Below, in pieces: positions 1-8,618 of a stretch of DNA of 44,113 nucleotides (position 1 is its first letter; each line of letters opens with the position of its first letter). The notes beneath the pieces were generated by a model. That model worked only from the letters and a program-made list of their open reading frames with translations. It was not told the origin of the DNA and did no database searches. Source of the DNA: Sphingomonas bacterium (GTDB taxonomy: Bacteria; Pseudomonadota; Alphaproteobacteria; Sphingomonadales; Sphingomonadaceae); assembly GCF_903644055.1 (NCBI RefSeq), contig NZ_CAHJXD010000076.1, positions 1-44,113 on the forward strand. Reading direction: 5' to 3'. A program made the translations under genes and the position numbers.

Positions 1-1
1 T

Positions 2-646
2 GATGGGCGGGGCGCGGAACGCCTGCGCGGCGGCGGGATCGAGGTCGTCGGAGGCGTCCGCGCCGCCGACGCCCGCCGCGCCATGGCCGGCTGGCTCTCC
101 CGCATCGAACGCGGCCGCCCGCACGTCACGCTCAAGCTCGCGACCTCGCTAGACGGCCGGATCGCGCTGCCCGACGGCCGCAGCCGGTGGATCACGGGAG
201 ACCCCGCCCGCGCCCACGCCCACCTCGAACGCGCGCGCTGCGATGCGATCCTGGTCGGGCGGGGCACCTGTGAGACCGATGCGCCCATGCTCGACGTCCG
301 CCTGCCGGGGCTGGAAGACCGCAGCCCGCGTCGCCTCCTCCTTTCCTCGTCGTCCCGGCACGAAGATTGGGAAGCGCTCGCCACACCGGAAGCCATCTCC
401 GGCCTCACCGATGTCGATCACCTCCTGATCGAAGGCGGCGCCGCCACCGCCGCCGCCTTCCTCGCCCGCGACCTCGTCGATCGCCTGCTGCTGTATCGCG
501 CCCCGATCCTGATCGGCGAGGGACGCGCCGCGATCGGCGACCTCGGCCTCGCCGATCTCGCCGATGCGCACGGCCGCTGGTCGCTCCACGATACCCGCAT
601 GCTTGGCAGCGAGCGGCTTGAGGTTTACGAGCGCGCCCGGAGCTAG
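2..646 (+). CDS. ribD: RibD, C-terminal part (5' end outside window)
   Basis: The frame is open from base 2 to a TAG at 644-646; the N-terminal deaminase domain lies upstream of the window. What remains is the reductase domain of the bifunctional riboflavin enzyme RibD, which reduces the ribosyl side chain of the pyrimidine intermediate using NADPH. Visible family signatures are [17 protein letters not shown], then RSRWITG, the [11 protein letters not shown] segment and [14 protein letters not shown] near the end. It is followed after only 4 bases by ribE and then ribB and ribH, so it is the head of a riboflavin operon. No internal anomaly was seen. Assignment is firm; only the deaminase half cannot be judged. 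Confidence 0.93.
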   Translation, partial: DGRGAERLRGGGIEVVGGVRAADARRAMAGWLSRIERGRPHVTLKLATSLDGRIALPDGRSRWITGDPARAHAHLERARCDAILVGRGTCETDAPMLDVRLPGLEDRSPRRLLLSSSSRHEDWEALATPEAISGLTDVDHLLIEGGAATAAAFLARDLVDRLLLYRAPILIGEGRAAIGDLGLADLADAHGRWSLHDTRMLGSERLEVYERARS

Positions 647-650
647 CCCC

Positions 651-1280
651 ATGTTCACAGGCATCATCACCGACCTCGGCGTCATCGAAGCCATCGAGCA
701 GCGCGGCGACACGCGCGTCCGCATCGGCACGCGCTACGATACCGCCGGCGTCGATCTCGGCGCGTCGATCGCCTGCTCGGGGGTCTGTCTGACCGTCGTC
801 GACAAGGGACCGGGCTGGTTCGCGGTCGATGTCTCGGCCGAAAGCCTGTCGCGCACCGCCGCCGCGATGTGGCGGCCGGGCCGCCCGCTCAACCTCGAAC
901 GCGCGCTCAAGCTGGGCGACGAGCTCGGCGGGCACATCGTCACCGGCCATGTCGATGGCGTCGCAAAGGTGCTCGGCGTCTGCCCCGAGGGCGATTCGCA
1001 CCGCATCGGCTTCGCTGCCCCCGCCGCGCTCGCCCCCTATCTTGCGCCCAAGGGCTCGATCACCGTCGACGGCGTCTCGCTGACCGTCAACGACGTCTCG
1101 GACCAGCCCGACGGCGGCGTCCATTTCGCGGTCAACATCATCCCGCACACCGCCTCGGTCACGACGCTCGGCACGCTCGAGCAGGGCGGCGCGGTCAATC
1201 TCGAGATCGATGTCCTCGCCCGCTATCTCGGCCGCATGGAGCAGCTTCGCGCAAGGAGTGATAATGTCGTCCCGGCCTGA
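651..1280 (+). CDS. ribE: Riboflavin synthase alpha subunit
   Basis: A 209-aa protein starting [10 protein letters not shown], the invariant N-terminus of riboflavin synthase, so the ATG at 651 is chosen over upstream in-frame starts. The enzyme dismutates two molecules of 6,7-dimethyl-8-ribityllumazine into riboflavin. The two lumazine-binding repeats are visible: the first with [12 protein letters not shown], the second opening with [10 protein letters not shown] and containing [14 protein letters not shown]. Length is typical for the family. It starts 4 bases after ribD and its 3' end overlaps the ribB start by 17 bases, which points to translational coupling. Cytoplasmic; acts with RibH (downstream), which supplies its substrate. 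Confidence 0.95.
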   Translation: MFTGIITDLGVIEAIEQRGDTRVRIGTRYDTAGVDLGASIACSGVCLTVVDKGPGWFAVDVSAESLSRTAAAMWRPGRPLNLERALKLGDELGGHIVTGHVDGVAKVLGVCPEGDSHRIGFAAPAALAPYLAPKGSITVDGVSLTVNDVSDQPDGGVHFAVNIIPHTASVTTLGTLEQGGAVNLEIDVLARYLGRMEQLRARSDNVVPA

Positions 1281-2397
1281 ACTCGCGCGGCTGCGCCATG
1301 CCTTCCTCTCCTCGCCCGAGGAAATCGTCGACGAGGCGCGCAACGGCCGCATGTACATCCTCGTCGACGACGAGGACCGCGAGAATGAGGGCGATCTCAT
1401 CATCCCCGCGCAGATGGCGACCCCCGATGCGATCAACTTCATGGCGATGCACGGCCGCGGTCTGATCTGTCTCGCGCTTTCCAAGCAGCGCGTCGATCAG
1501 CTCGGGCTGGAGCTGATGAGCCGCAGCAACGGCACCCGCCACGAAACCGCCTTCACCGTCTCGATCGAGGCGCGGCACGGCGTCACCACCGGCATCTCCG
1601 CCGCCGATCGCGCGCGCACCATCTCGGTGGCGATCGACGGGACCAAGGGCAAGGACGAGATCGTCACCCCCGGCCACGTCTTCCCGCTGGTCGCGCGGAC
1701 CGGCGGCGTGCTCGTCCGCGCGGGGCATACCGAGGCGGCGGTCGATGTATCGCGGCTCGCCGGGCTCAACGCCTCGGGGGTGATCTGCGAGATCATGAAG
1801 GAGGATGGCACGATGGCCCGCCTCGACGATCTCGTCGCCTTCGCCCAGCGTCACGCGCTCAAGATCGGCACGATCCGCGATCTCATCGCCTATCGCCGCC
1901 GCCACGATCACAATGTCGAGAAGACCGCCGAGACGCGCTTCACCAGCCGCTGGGGCGGCGAGTGGACCGCGATCAGCTATCGCAACAAGGCGATCGACAG
2001 CGAGACGCTGGCCCTGGTGAAGGGGCACATCGATCCCGACAAGCCGACGCTGGTCCGGATGCACGCGCTCGATCTGTTCGGCGACGTGCTGGGGCACGAC
2101 AGCGAACGCAACGGCCTGCTCGCGCGCTCGATGAAGGCGATCGCCAGGGAAGGCAGCGGCGTCGTCGTGCTGCTCGAACGGATGGCGTTGCTCAGCCAGG
2201 CGGTCCGCATGATGGCGGGCGAGCGCGGCCCGGACATGCAGGAGCTGCGCGATTATGGCGTCGGCGCGCAGATCCTCGCCGAACTCGGCATCCACGAGAT
2301 GATCCTGCTGACCAATTCGCACCACACGCTCGTCGCGCTCGACGGCTACGGCCTCAACATCGTCGCCGAACGCGCGATCGATGGAGCCGAGGGCTGA
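1264..2397 (+). CDS. ribB: 3,4-dihydroxy-2-butanone-4-phosphate synthase with degenerate GTP cyclohydrolase II domain
   Basis: A 377-aa two-domain protein. The first about 205 residues are a normal DHBP synthase, with the acidic [15 protein letters not shown] motif and [14 protein letters not shown]; it makes the four-carbon precursor for RibH from ribulose 5-phosphate. The second half has the fold outline of GTP cyclohydrolase II ([15 protein letters not shown] near the end), but the region where that enzyme carries its zinc cysteines (residues about 264-290, [14 protein letters not shown] then HDSERNG) has no cysteine at all. The second domain is therefore unlikely to open GTP; this matches the RibBX variant known in Proteobacteria. 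The ATG at 1264 is supported by AAGGAG at 1253-1258. Overlaps ribE by 17 bases and ribH by 1 base. Confidence 0.9.
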   Translation: MSSRPELARLRHAFLSSPEEIVDEARNGRMYILVDDEDRENEGDLIIPAQMATPDAINFMAMHGRGLICLALSKQRVDQLGLELMSRSNGTRHETAFTVSIEARHGVTTGISAADRARTISVAIDGTKGKDEIVTPGHVFPLVARTGGVLVRAGHTEAAVDVSRLAGLNASGVICEIMKEDGTMARLDDLVAFAQRHALKIGTIRDLIAYRRRHDHNVEKTAETRFTSRWGGEWTAISYRNKAIDSETLALVKGHIDPDKPTLVRMHALDLFGDVLGHDSERNGLLARSMKAIAREGSGVVVLLERMALLSQAVRMMAGERGPDMQELRDYGVGAQILAELGIHEMILLTNSHHTLVALDGYGLNIVAERAIDGAEG

Positions 2398-2816
2398 TGG
2401 CGCGCTTCCTCATAGTCGAGGCCCGCTTCTATGCGCATCTCAACGATCTGCTGCTGGAGGGCGCGCGCGGCGCGCTCGAAGCCGCGGGGCACGGCCACGA
2501 GACGATCACCGTCCCCGGCGCGCTCGAGGTGCCCGGCGCGATCGCGCTGGCGGCGGAGAGCGGGCGCTACGACGCTTATGTCGCGCTCGGCGTCGTCATC
2601 CGCGGCGAGACCTATCATTTCGAGATCGTCGCGGGCGAAAGCGCGCGCGGGCTGATGGCGCTCGGCCTCGATGGCCTGGCGATCGGCAACGGCATCCTCA
2701 CCGTCGAGAATGAGGCGCAGGCGCTCGCCCGCGCGCGGCCCGACGAGAAGGACAAGGGCGGCGAGGCGGCCAAGGCGGCGATCGCGATGCTCGCGCTCAA
2801 GGGCCGCTTCGCCTGA
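2397..2816 (+). CDS. ribH: 6,7-dimethyl-8-ribityllumazine synthase
   Basis: A 139-aa protein of typical length for lumazine synthase, which condenses the RibB product with the RibD-pathway pyrimidine to give the RibE substrate. Family landmarks: [16 protein letters not shown] (substrate loop), [17 protein letters not shown] (with the catalytic-region histidine), [13 protein letters not shown]-like segment read here as [12 protein letters not shown], and a lysine-rich C-terminus [12 protein letters not shown]. The ATG shares its A with the ribB stop (TGATG), so the four genes form one operon. It ends the operon; the next gene begins 71 bases later without an obvious hairpin between. Confidence 0.93.
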   Translation: MARFLIVEARFYAHLNDLLLEGARGALEAAGHGHETITVPGALEVPGAIALAAESGRYDAYVALGVVIRGETYHFEIVAGESARGLMALGLDGLAIGNGILTVENEAQALARARPDEKDKGGEAAKAAIAMLALKGRFA

Positions 2817-2887
2817 GCCTTGCGCTGGATATTTGTCTGTGAAGGCGCCTCGTGCCAATGAGGCAGGGGCATTCGGGGGTTTGCGAG

Positions 2888-3697
2888 ATGGTGGCTGACG
2901 TCGCGATGGAAGCGGATATCGATCGTCTCGATCGGATCGCGAACGAGCAGGCTATCGCTTATGCCGCCGCCGATCCCTTCCCGCATATCGTCATCGACGA
3001 TTTCGTCCGCCCGGACATGCTGGAAGAGGTGCTGGCGGAAGTTTCGGGCGCCGATGGCGTCCTCTGGAACGCGATGCAGGATCGCTATCAGCAGAAGTTC
3101 TCCTGCGCCACGACGCGCCAGATGGGACCGCGCACGCGCCAGCTCATCAACTTCATGAACGGCCAGGAGGTGCTGGGCTTCCTCGAGCGCCTTACCGGCA
3201 TTACCGGCCTCGTGCCCGATTGGCAGCTTGCCGGCGGCGGAATCCATGCGCTGCGCGACGGCGGTTTTCTCAACGTCCATGCCGATTTCAACCTGCACCG
3301 GCACCTCAGGCTCGATCGCCGCATCAACCTGCTGCTGTATCTCAACAAGGATTGGCGCGAGGAATATGGCGGCGGGCTGGAGCTATGGGACACGGGCATG
3401 ACCGCGTGCCAGCAGCGCATCATGCCTCTGTTCAACCGCTGCGTGATCTTCAACACCACCGACAGGAGCTTCCACGGCAATCCCGTGCCCGTCGCCGCCC
3501 CCGATGGCCGCACGCGGCTGTCGCTGGCTTTCTATTATTACACCAACGGCCGCCCCGAAAGCGAAGCCGGCAATCCGCACTCGACCCTGTTCCGCCACCG
3601 GCCAGGCGAGGAGACCGCCAAGGATCGCGCGCGAAAGTTCGCCAAGAAGCTCACCCCGCCGATCATCACCGAATGGCTGGAAAAGCGCCGCAACTGA
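2888..3697 (+). CDS. 2-oxoglutarate/Fe(II) oxygenase, prolyl hydroxylase-like
   Basis: A 269-aa protein from the ATG at 2888 (GGGGGT lies 7 bases ahead; GTG/ATG starts at 2852/2858 are also in frame). It resembles the 2OG-Fe(II)_Oxy_3 group. The iron triad can be traced as H-x-D in NVHADFNLH and a distal His in DRSFHGNP, followed by an arginine in TRLSLAFYYY suited to bind 2-oxoglutarate. The N-terminal segment PFPHIVIDDFVRPDML is typical of this fold. The protein substrate cannot be told from sequence; hydroxylation of a protein or surface component is possible. It follows the riboflavin operon but has no clear functional tie to it. Confidence 0.8.
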   Translation: MVADVAMEADIDRLDRIANEQAIAYAAADPFPHIVIDDFVRPDMLEEVLAEVSGADGVLWNAMQDRYQQKFSCATTRQMGPRTRQLINFMNGQEVLGFLERLTGITGLVPDWQLAGGGIHALRDGGFLNVHADFNLHRHLRLDRRINLLLYLNKDWREEYGGGLELWDTGMTACQQRIMPLFNRCVIFNTTDRSFHGNPVPVAAPDGRTRLSLAFYYYTNGRPESEAGNPHSTLFRHRPGEETAKDRARKFAKKLTPPIITEWLEKRRN

Positions 3698-3756
3698 TCC
3701 CGGGGTGCTGGCGCCTTCCGGCTTTGCAGGCTATCCGGAGGATAGGAAGGTCCAGC

Positions 3757-4005
3757 ATGATCGAACGCCTGTTTCTCGCGCATCCCCGCTCGGTCGGCGA
3801 AAGCTATTTCCAGCATCTGCGCGTCGCGGGTCGCGTCGGCGTGATGCTGATCGGCGGCGGCATCGCCTGCCTGATCCACGCGATCTTCCCGCAACTCCAC
3901 GTCCGCACCGGCAGCCGCACGATCTTCCGCCTCAACGCCGAGCTCAAGGGCCGCCAGCCGACCGAGGCCGAGCTCAACGGCGCCGCGCTGACCTGGGATA
4001 TCTAA
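3757..4005 (+). CDS. Small DUF6356-type membrane protein
   Basis: An 82-aa protein beginning MIERLFLAHPRSVGESYF, a start seen in a small conserved family common in sphingomonads (DUF6356, from memory). One hydrophobic segment, about residues 27-46 (GRVGVMLIGGGIACLIHAIF), predicts a single membrane span; the C-terminal 30 residues are polar. The ATG at 3757 has AGGAGGATAGGAAGG 5-19 bases upstream, a strong ribosome-binding site. Function is unknown. It ends 21 bases before the convergent divK gene. Confidence 0.75.
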   Translation: MIERLFLAHPRSVGESYFQHLRVAGRVGVMLIGGGIACLIHAIFPQLHVRTGSRTIFRLNAELKGRQPTEAELNGAALTWDI

Positions 4006-4026
4006 TCCTGCGAACTGCGCGGACCG

Positions 4027-4389
4027 TCATGCCAGTTCCTTCACCGTCGCGATGAAGCGCGCCACCGGGACCGGTTTCGAGACATAGGCCTCGGCCCCCG
4101 CCGCGCGGATCTTCTCCTCGTCGCCGCGCGCCGCATAAGCGGTCACCGCCATGATCGGCGTCGATCCCAGCGCCGGGTCGGCCTTGATCTGCTCGATCAG
4201 CTCGAGCCCGCTGACATGGGGCAGTTGGATGTCCATGATGATCAGGTCAGGAAGGAAGGCGCGCGCCCGCGTCAGCACCTCGTCGCCGTCGCGTACCGCC
4301 TCGGGCTCGTAATCGTGCGCGCGGAGGATATCGCAGAACAGCTTCGAATTGAGTTCATTGTCCTCGACGACCAGAACCTTCTTCACCAC
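4027..4389 (-). CDS. divK: Single-domain response regulator DivK
   Basis: A 120-aa receiver-only protein, start VVKKVLVVEDNELN read from GTG at 4389 (GGAG lies 9 bases upstream; the next GTG at 4386 is 12 away). Phosphoacceptor Asp is in LIIMDIQLPHVSG; the acidic pocket is VVEDN, the switch Thr in IMAVTAYA and the conserved Lys in YVSKPV. No output domain. In Alphaproteobacteria DivK controls cell-cycle kinases of the CtrA pathway. It is divergent from a DUF3572 gene (28 bases apart), an arrangement often seen in sphingomonads. Identity as DivK rather than another receiver protein rests on the KKVLVVEDNELN start and this context. Confidence 0.88.
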   Translation of the reverse strand: MVKKVLVVEDNELNSKLFCDILRAHDYEPEAVRDGDEVLTRARAFLPDLIIMDIQLPHVSGLELIEQIKADPALGSTPIMAVTAYAARGDEEKIRAAGAEAYVSKPVPVARFIATVKELA

Positions 4390-4417
4390 GAAAACATACT
4401 CCAGTAGGCAGGCGTGC

Positions 4418-4708
4418 ATGGCAAGCCACCCAGACGTTGCAAGCACCCAGCCCGGCCAAGGTTCCGAGCCCTTCGTTCTCGCGCTCGGCGCGCTCGGCTG
4501 GGCGATCGCCGATCCGGCACGCGCCGATCGCCTGCTCGGGCTGACGGGGCTCACCCCCGCCGATCTTCGCGCCCGCGCCGGCGATCCGGCTTTGCTCGCC
4601 GCAGTGCTCGCGTATCTCGCCGCGCATGAACCCGATCTGATCGCCTGCGCCGAATCGCTCGGCACGACGCCCGCCACCCTCGCCGCCGCCGGGCGGGCGC
4701 TGGCATGA
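4418..4708 (+). CDS. DUF3572 protein
   Basis: A 96-aa alanine/leucine-rich helical protein (residues 17-96 largely ALGALGWAIADPARADRLLG-like repeats of short helices). It matches my memory of the DUF3572 family, typically encoded back to back with divK in Alphaproteobacteria. Function unknown. The ATG at 4418 is chosen because it follows the divergent divK promoter region; an upstream in-frame start at 4349 would lie inside divK. Its stop overlaps the next gene's start (ATGA), so the HAD gene is translationally coupled to it. Confidence 0.75.
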   Translation: MASHPDVASTQPGQGSEPFVLALGALGWAIADPARADRLLGLTGLTPADLRARAGDPALLAAVLAYLAAHEPDLIACAESLGTTPATLAAAGRALA

Positions 4709-5376
4709 TCGGCCGCCCGCTGCTGATCACCGATTGCGACGAGGTGCTGCTGCACATGGTGCGGCACTTCGGCGAATGGCTCACGCAGGCGCATGCGATC
4801 GATTTCAGGCCCGTCGGCGGCCAGTTCGCCGAGGCGCTGCGCCACCGGCACAATGGCGAGGTTGTGCCGCCCGAGCGCGTCTGGCCACTGCTGGACGGCT
4901 TCTTCGCCACCGAGATGGCGCGCCAGACGCTCGTGCCGCACGCGCGCGAGGCGATCGCGCGCATCGCCGCGGTCGCCGATGTCGTGATCCTCACCAACTT
5001 GGGCGAGCATAATCTCGCCGCGCGATCGGGCCAGCTCGCCGCGCTCGGGATCGATCATCGCGTCGTCTGCAACGGGCATGGCCCCAAGGGAGCGGCGGTG
5101 CGCGCCCTGCTCGACGAATATCGGCCGAGCGTCGCCGCCTTCGTCGACGATCTGGCGTGGCACCACGCCTCGGTCGCCGAGGCCGCGCCGCACATATTCC
5201 GCCTCCACATGGTCGCCGAACCCTCGATCGCGCCCGACGTGCCGCCCGCGCCCGCCGCACATGCCCGGATCGACGATTGGACCCAGGCGGCGGATTGGCT
5301 GCTCGCGCGTTTCGCGGGCGTGCCGCTTGACGCTGCCGCCGCACCGACCGAGGGAGACGCGCATGAGCATCGATGA
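4705..5376 (+). CDS. HAD-superfamily hydrolase
   Basis: A 223-aa protein with haloacid dehalogenase motifs: motif I ITDCDEVLL (nucleophile Asp10 and Asp12), motif II ILTNLG, the motif III lysine in GHGPKGAAV and motif IV FVDDLAWHH. A helical cap region sits between motifs I and II (about residues 20-85). Probably a phosphatase acting on a small metabolite; the substrate cannot be inferred. Start ATG overlaps the DUF3572 stop by 4 bases and its end overlaps the RidA gene by 14 bases, so the three genes are likely co-expressed. Confidence 0.8.
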   Translation: MIGRPLLITDCDEVLLHMVRHFGEWLTQAHAIDFRPVGGQFAEALRHRHNGEVVPPERVWPLLDGFFATEMARQTLVPHAREAIARIAAVADVVILTNLGEHNLAARSGQLAALGIDHRVVCNGHGPKGAAVRALLDEYRPSVAAFVDDLAWHHASVAEAAPHIFRLHMVAEPSIAPDVPPAPAAHARIDDWTQAADWLLARFAGVPLDAAAAPTEGDAHEHR

Positions 5377-5821
5377 TCGCCTTGCCGAACTCGGCCACAT
5401 CCTTCCCGAAGCCGCCGCCCCGGTCGCGGCCTATGTCCCCACCGTCGAGGCAGGCGGGCTGCTCCACGTCTCGGGCCAGCTCCCGTTCCGCGACGGCCAG
5501 CTTATGGCGGGCCGCTGCGGCGAAGATCGCGACGAGGAATATGGCCGCCTCGCCGCCGAACGCTGCGGGCTGATGCTGCTCGCGCAGGTGAGGAAGGCGC
5601 TGGGCTCGCTCGATCGCGTCGAGCGGATCGTCAAGCTCGGCGTATTCGTCTCCTCCGCCGCGACCTTCGCGGGCCAGCCCAAGGTCGCCAACGGCGCGTC
5701 CGAGCTGATGGTCGCGGTGTTCGGCGAAGCGGGCAGACATGCGCGCAGCGCGGTCGGCGTGCCGGTGCTTCCCCTGGGCGCGGTGGTCGAGGTCGATGCG
5801 GTGGTGGCGATCAGGGGCTGA
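5363..5821 (+). CDS. RidA (YjgF/YER057c) family protein
   Basis: A 152-aa RidA-family protein of the longer, about 150-residue subgroup. Landmarks are GGLLHVSGQLPFRDGQ, AERCGLMLLAQVRKALGSLD and the C-terminal VGVPVLPLGAVVEVDAVV. Canonical RidA deaminates reactive enamine/imine intermediates; the arginine used for this in RidA sits in the segment HARSAVGVPVLP here. The ATG at 5363 is preceded by AGGGAGA. It overlaps the upstream HAD gene by 14 bases and is followed 5 bases later by the FemAB-like gene. Confidence 0.85.
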   Translation: MSIDDRLAELGHILPEAAAPVAAYVPTVEAGGLLHVSGQLPFRDGQLMAGRCGEDRDEEYGRLAAERCGLMLLAQVRKALGSLDRVERIVKLGVFVSSAATFAGQPKVANGASELMVAVFGEAGRHARSAVGVPVLPLGAVVEVDAVVAIRG

Positions 5822-5825
5822 GCCG

Positions 5826-6965
5826 GTGGCGGGCGGCGATGTCGTCGCGCGGATGGCGGACGGCGTCGGGGCGTTCGACGCCGCCGATTGGGACGCGTGC
5901 GCGGGCGCGGACAATCCCTTCGTCGGCCACGCCTTCCTCTCCGCGCTGGAAGAATCGGGCAGCGCCACCGCGCGCGCGGGCTGGCAGCCGATCCCGATTG
6001 CGATCGACGGCGGGGACGGCCGCCCCGCCGCGATCCTCCCCGCTTATGCCAAGAGCCACAGCCGCGGCGAATATGTCTTCGATGCGGGCTGGGCCGATGC
6101 CTGGGCGCGCGCGGGCGGCAATTACTATCCCAAGCTCCAGATCGCCGTGCCTTTTTCTCCTGTTCCCGGCCCGCGCCTGCTGCTGCGCGATCAGCACCTC
6201 GCCGCACCGCTGATCGCCGCCGCCGAGGCGGTCGTCGCGCAGCACGGCCTGTCCTCCGCGCACGCTACCTTCGTCGCGCCCGAACAGGTGCCCCTGTTCG
6301 AAGCGGCGGGCTGGCTGATCCGCACCGATCGCCAGTTTCACTGGACCAACCAGGGTTACGGCACCTTCAACGATTTCCTCGCCGCGCTCGCCAGCCGCAA
6401 GCGCAAGGCGATCCGCAAGGAACGCGCCGCCGCGCGCGAGGGGCTGGAGTTCGTCCACCTCACGGGCCCCGAAATCACCGAGGCGCATTGGAACGCCTTC
6501 TGGATCTTCTATCAGGATACCGGCGCGCGGAAGTGGGGCACGCCCTATCTCACCCGCCGCTTCTTCTCGTTGCTAAGCGAACGGATGGGCGACCGCGTCG
6601 TGCTGATGCTGGCGCTGCGCGGCGGTGCGCCGATCGCGGGCGCGCTCAACCTCGTCGGCGGCGATACGCTCTACGGCCGCTACTGGGGCGCATCGGAGGA
6701 GGTGCCGTTCCTCCACTTCGAGCTCTGCTATTATCAGGCGATCGATCATGCGATCGCGCACGGCCTCAAACATGTCGAGGCCGGCGCGCAGGGCGAACAC
6801 AAGCTCGCGCGCGGTTACGAACCGACGCCGACATATTCGGCGCATCACATCCCGAATGCCGGCTTCCGCCGCGCGGTGGCGGGATTTCTGGAGGCCGAGC
6901 GCGCCGCCATCGCACGCGAGATCGACGCGCTGGAGGAGTATGGACCGTACAGGAAGGGCGAATGA
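5826..6965 (+). CDS. FemAB-like (COG3146) acyltransferase-type protein
   Basis: A 379-aa protein of the PF04339/COG3146 group, annotated elsewhere as GNAT or peptidoglycan-biosynthesis protein. Features: ADNPFVGHAFLSALEESGS near the N-terminus, RKRKAIRKERAAA (basic region, about residue 195), WNAFWIFYQDTGARKWGTPYL, and the C-terminal EAGAQGEHKLARGYEPT. The GTG at 5826 is chosen because residues preceding RMADGVGAF are usual in relatives; ATG 5853 is the alternative. Substrate is unknown; family members may transfer amino acids or acyl groups. Last gene of a chain that starts at 4418. Confidence 0.75.
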   Translation: MAGGDVVARMADGVGAFDAADWDACAGADNPFVGHAFLSALEESGSATARAGWQPIPIAIDGGDGRPAAILPAYAKSHSRGEYVFDAGWADAWARAGGNYYPKLQIAVPFSPVPGPRLLLRDQHLAAPLIAAAEAVVAQHGLSSAHATFVAPEQVPLFEAAGWLIRTDRQFHWTNQGYGTFNDFLAALASRKRKAIRKERAAAREGLEFVHLTGPEITEAHWNAFWIFYQDTGARKWGTPYLTRRFFSLLSERMGDRVVLMLALRGGAPIAGALNLVGGDTLYGRYWGASEEVPFLHFELCYYQAIDHAIAHGLKHVEAGAQGEHKLARGYEPTPTYSAHHIPNAGFRRAVAGFLEAERAAIAREIDALEEYGPYRKGE

Positions 6966-6975
6966 TCGGCCGGGT

Positions 6976-7254
6976 TCAGGCCGCCTGACGCACCAACGTC
7001 AGCGTCGCCCGCGCCAGCTTCTGCGCCTCGACCACCTCGCCGCCCGACATCTCGGTCGCGACCTCGGCGCGCCACGCCTGCGCGGGCTGGTAGCCGCAGA
7101 TCGCGGCGACGTTGAGCCAGCGGTGCGCCTGCACCAGATCGAGCGGCATTCCCGCCGATCCGCTGGAATAGGCCATGCCCAGATCGAAGGCCGCTTCGGC
7201 CCCGCCCTGGACCACGTTGCTCGTCTGGTCCTGCTCGCTCAAGAGTCTGGTCAT
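6976..7254 (-). CDS. Short Sel1-like repeat protein
   Basis: A 92-aa protein with one recognisable Sel1-type helix pair: AAFDLGMAYSSG ... LVQAHRWLNVAAICGYQPA (residues about 19-57), with the alternating small and aromatic residues of this repeat. The rest is a polar helix, GGEVVEAQKLARATLTLV. Likely a small helical scaffold; function unknown. It is convergent with the FemAB-like gene (10-base gap) and divergent from mipZ, sharing a 129-base promoter region. Confidence 0.65.
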   Translation of the reverse strand: MTRLLSEQDQTSNVVQGGAEAAFDLGMAYSSGSAGMPLDLVQAHRWLNVAAICGYQPAQAWRAEVATEMSGGEVVEAQKLARATLTLVRQAA

Positions 7255-7383
7255 GGCTACATCCTTGCCGACAATGCCTACGACAAGGTTAACGGCGATC
7301 TTTTCCCAAGCTTGAGTCGGTTGCGCGCAGAAATTTGGCTGGCATAAGCCCTCGCGACGATCTGGATTTGGGACAAGAGCAGA

Positions 7384-8172
7384 ATGGCCGCGCATCGCAT
7401 CGTCTTCGCCAACGAGAAGGGCGGATCGGGGAAGTCGACCACGGCGGTCCATGTCGCGGTCGCGCTCGCCGCCGCCGGGCGCCGCGTCGCCGCGATCGAT
7501 CTCGATACCCGCCAGCGCACCTTCGGCCGCTATCTCGACAATCGCGCGAGCATGGCAAAGACGCTCGGCGTCACGCTGCCGATGCCGACCTGCGAGACCT
7601 TCGATCCCGGCAAGAGCGGCCCGATCGAGGCACGGCTGGACGCGCTGTCCGTCGACGCCGAATATCTGGTGATCGATACCCCGGGCCGCGACGACGAACA
7701 TGTCCGCGCCGCCATCTCGTCGGCGGATACTTTGGTGACGCCGATCAACGACAGCTTCGTCGATCTCGATCTGATCGGGCAGGTCCATCCCGAAAGCTTC
7801 AAGGTCACGCGGCCGAGCTTCTATGCCGAGCTCGTCTGGGACGCCCGCAAGGCGCGCGGCAAGAAGGATGGCGCGACGGTCGACTGGATCGTGCTGCGCA
7901 ACCGGCTCCAGCATCTGGAGGCCCGCAACATGCGCCGCGTCGCCGCCGCGCTTGCCGAGCTTTCGAAGCGCGTCGGCTTCCGCATCATCCCCGGTCTCTC
8001 CGAACGCGTCGTCTATCGCGAGCTGTTCCCCAAGGGGCTGACCCTGCTCGATCTCGCCGCGATCGGCCAGGATGCCGGCCTCGCGCACGTCGCCGCGCGG
8101 CAGGAATTGCGCGAGCTGGTGGCCGGCCTCCAGCTTCCCGCCGATACGCCCAAGGCGGCCGAAGCCGCGTGA
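7384..8172 (+). CDS. mipZ: Division-plane positioning ATPase MipZ
   Basis: A 262-aa ParA/MinD-superfamily ATPase. The deviant Walker A is NEKGGSGKSTTAVH (residues about 10-23), then AAIDLDTRQRTFGRYLDNR, and the Walker B-like LVIDTPGRDDEH. Segments such as VTPINDSFVDLDLIGQV, DWIVLRNRLQHLEARN and VYRELFPKGLTLLDL are distinctive of MipZ of Caulobacter. MipZ binds ParB near the chromosome ends and inhibits FtsZ polymerisation so division occurs mid-cell. It overlaps the following DnaJ-like gene by 4 bases (GTGA). Confidence 0.93.
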   Translation: MAAHRIVFANEKGGSGKSTTAVHVAVALAAAGRRVAAIDLDTRQRTFGRYLDNRASMAKTLGVTLPMPTCETFDPGKSGPIEARLDALSVDAEYLVIDTPGRDDEHVRAAISSADTLVTPINDSFVDLDLIGQVHPESFKVTRPSFYAELVWDARKARGKKDGATVDWIVLRNRLQHLEARNMRRVAAALAELSKRVGFRIIPGLSERVVYRELFPKGLTLLDLAAIGQDAGLAHVAARQELRELVAGLQLPADTPKAAEAA

Positions 8173-8570
8173 TCGCGCTCGTCCTGCTCGCCGCCGCCGC
8201 GATCGGCTATTGGGCGTGGAAGACGCGCGATTCGCAGGCGATGCGCTTCGGCGACGTCGCCGCGGTCGTCGCGGCGCTGGTCGGCCTCCGCCTCTTCTCG
8301 CGCTCGGAGACCTTGCCCGCGCTGCTGGCGCTGAGCGGTGCCGCATGGTGGCTGTGGTTCCGACGCAGCGGCAAGGCGGAAGGCGGTATGAGCGACGACG
8401 AGGCGCGTCGCCTGCTCGAAGTCCCGCGCGATGCCTCTCCGCAGGCGATCCGCGCCGCGCACCGCCGCCTGATCCTGCGCGTCCATCCCGATGCCGGCGG
8501 CTCGGCGGACCTCACCGCGCGCGTCAACGAAGCGCGTGACACGCTGCTCGCCCGCCGCTCATTGTTCTGA
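8169..8570 (+). CDS. Membrane-anchored DnaJ-domain protein
   Basis: A 133-aa protein starting at GTG 8169, overlapping the mipZ stop. Residues 1-16 (VIALVLLAAAAIGYWA) and about 28-60 (VAAVVAALVGLRLF ... LPALLALSGAAWWLWF) are hydrophobic and predict membrane anchoring. The C-terminal 60 residues are a compact J domain with the HPD motif (LRVHPDAGGS), so it may recruit an Hsp70 at the membrane. Its partner is not identified. It is coupled to mipZ and followed 48 bases later by pgmG. Confidence 0.8.
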   Translation: MIALVLLAAAAIGYWAWKTRDSQAMRFGDVAAVVAALVGLRLFSRSETLPALLALSGAAWWLWFRRSGKAEGGMSDDEARRLLEVPRDASPQAIRAAHRRLILRVHPDAGGSADLTARVNEARDTLLARRSLF

Positions 8571-8618
8571 ATTCCCGCCGGCGCGCCGGCCCCCCATCGC
8601 CCATCCACGGAGACCCGC

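Noticed and set aside
1-650. FMN riboswitch upstream of ribE
   Set aside because: The region is coding (ribD) and shows no riboswitch core; any riboswitch would lie before ribD, outside the window.
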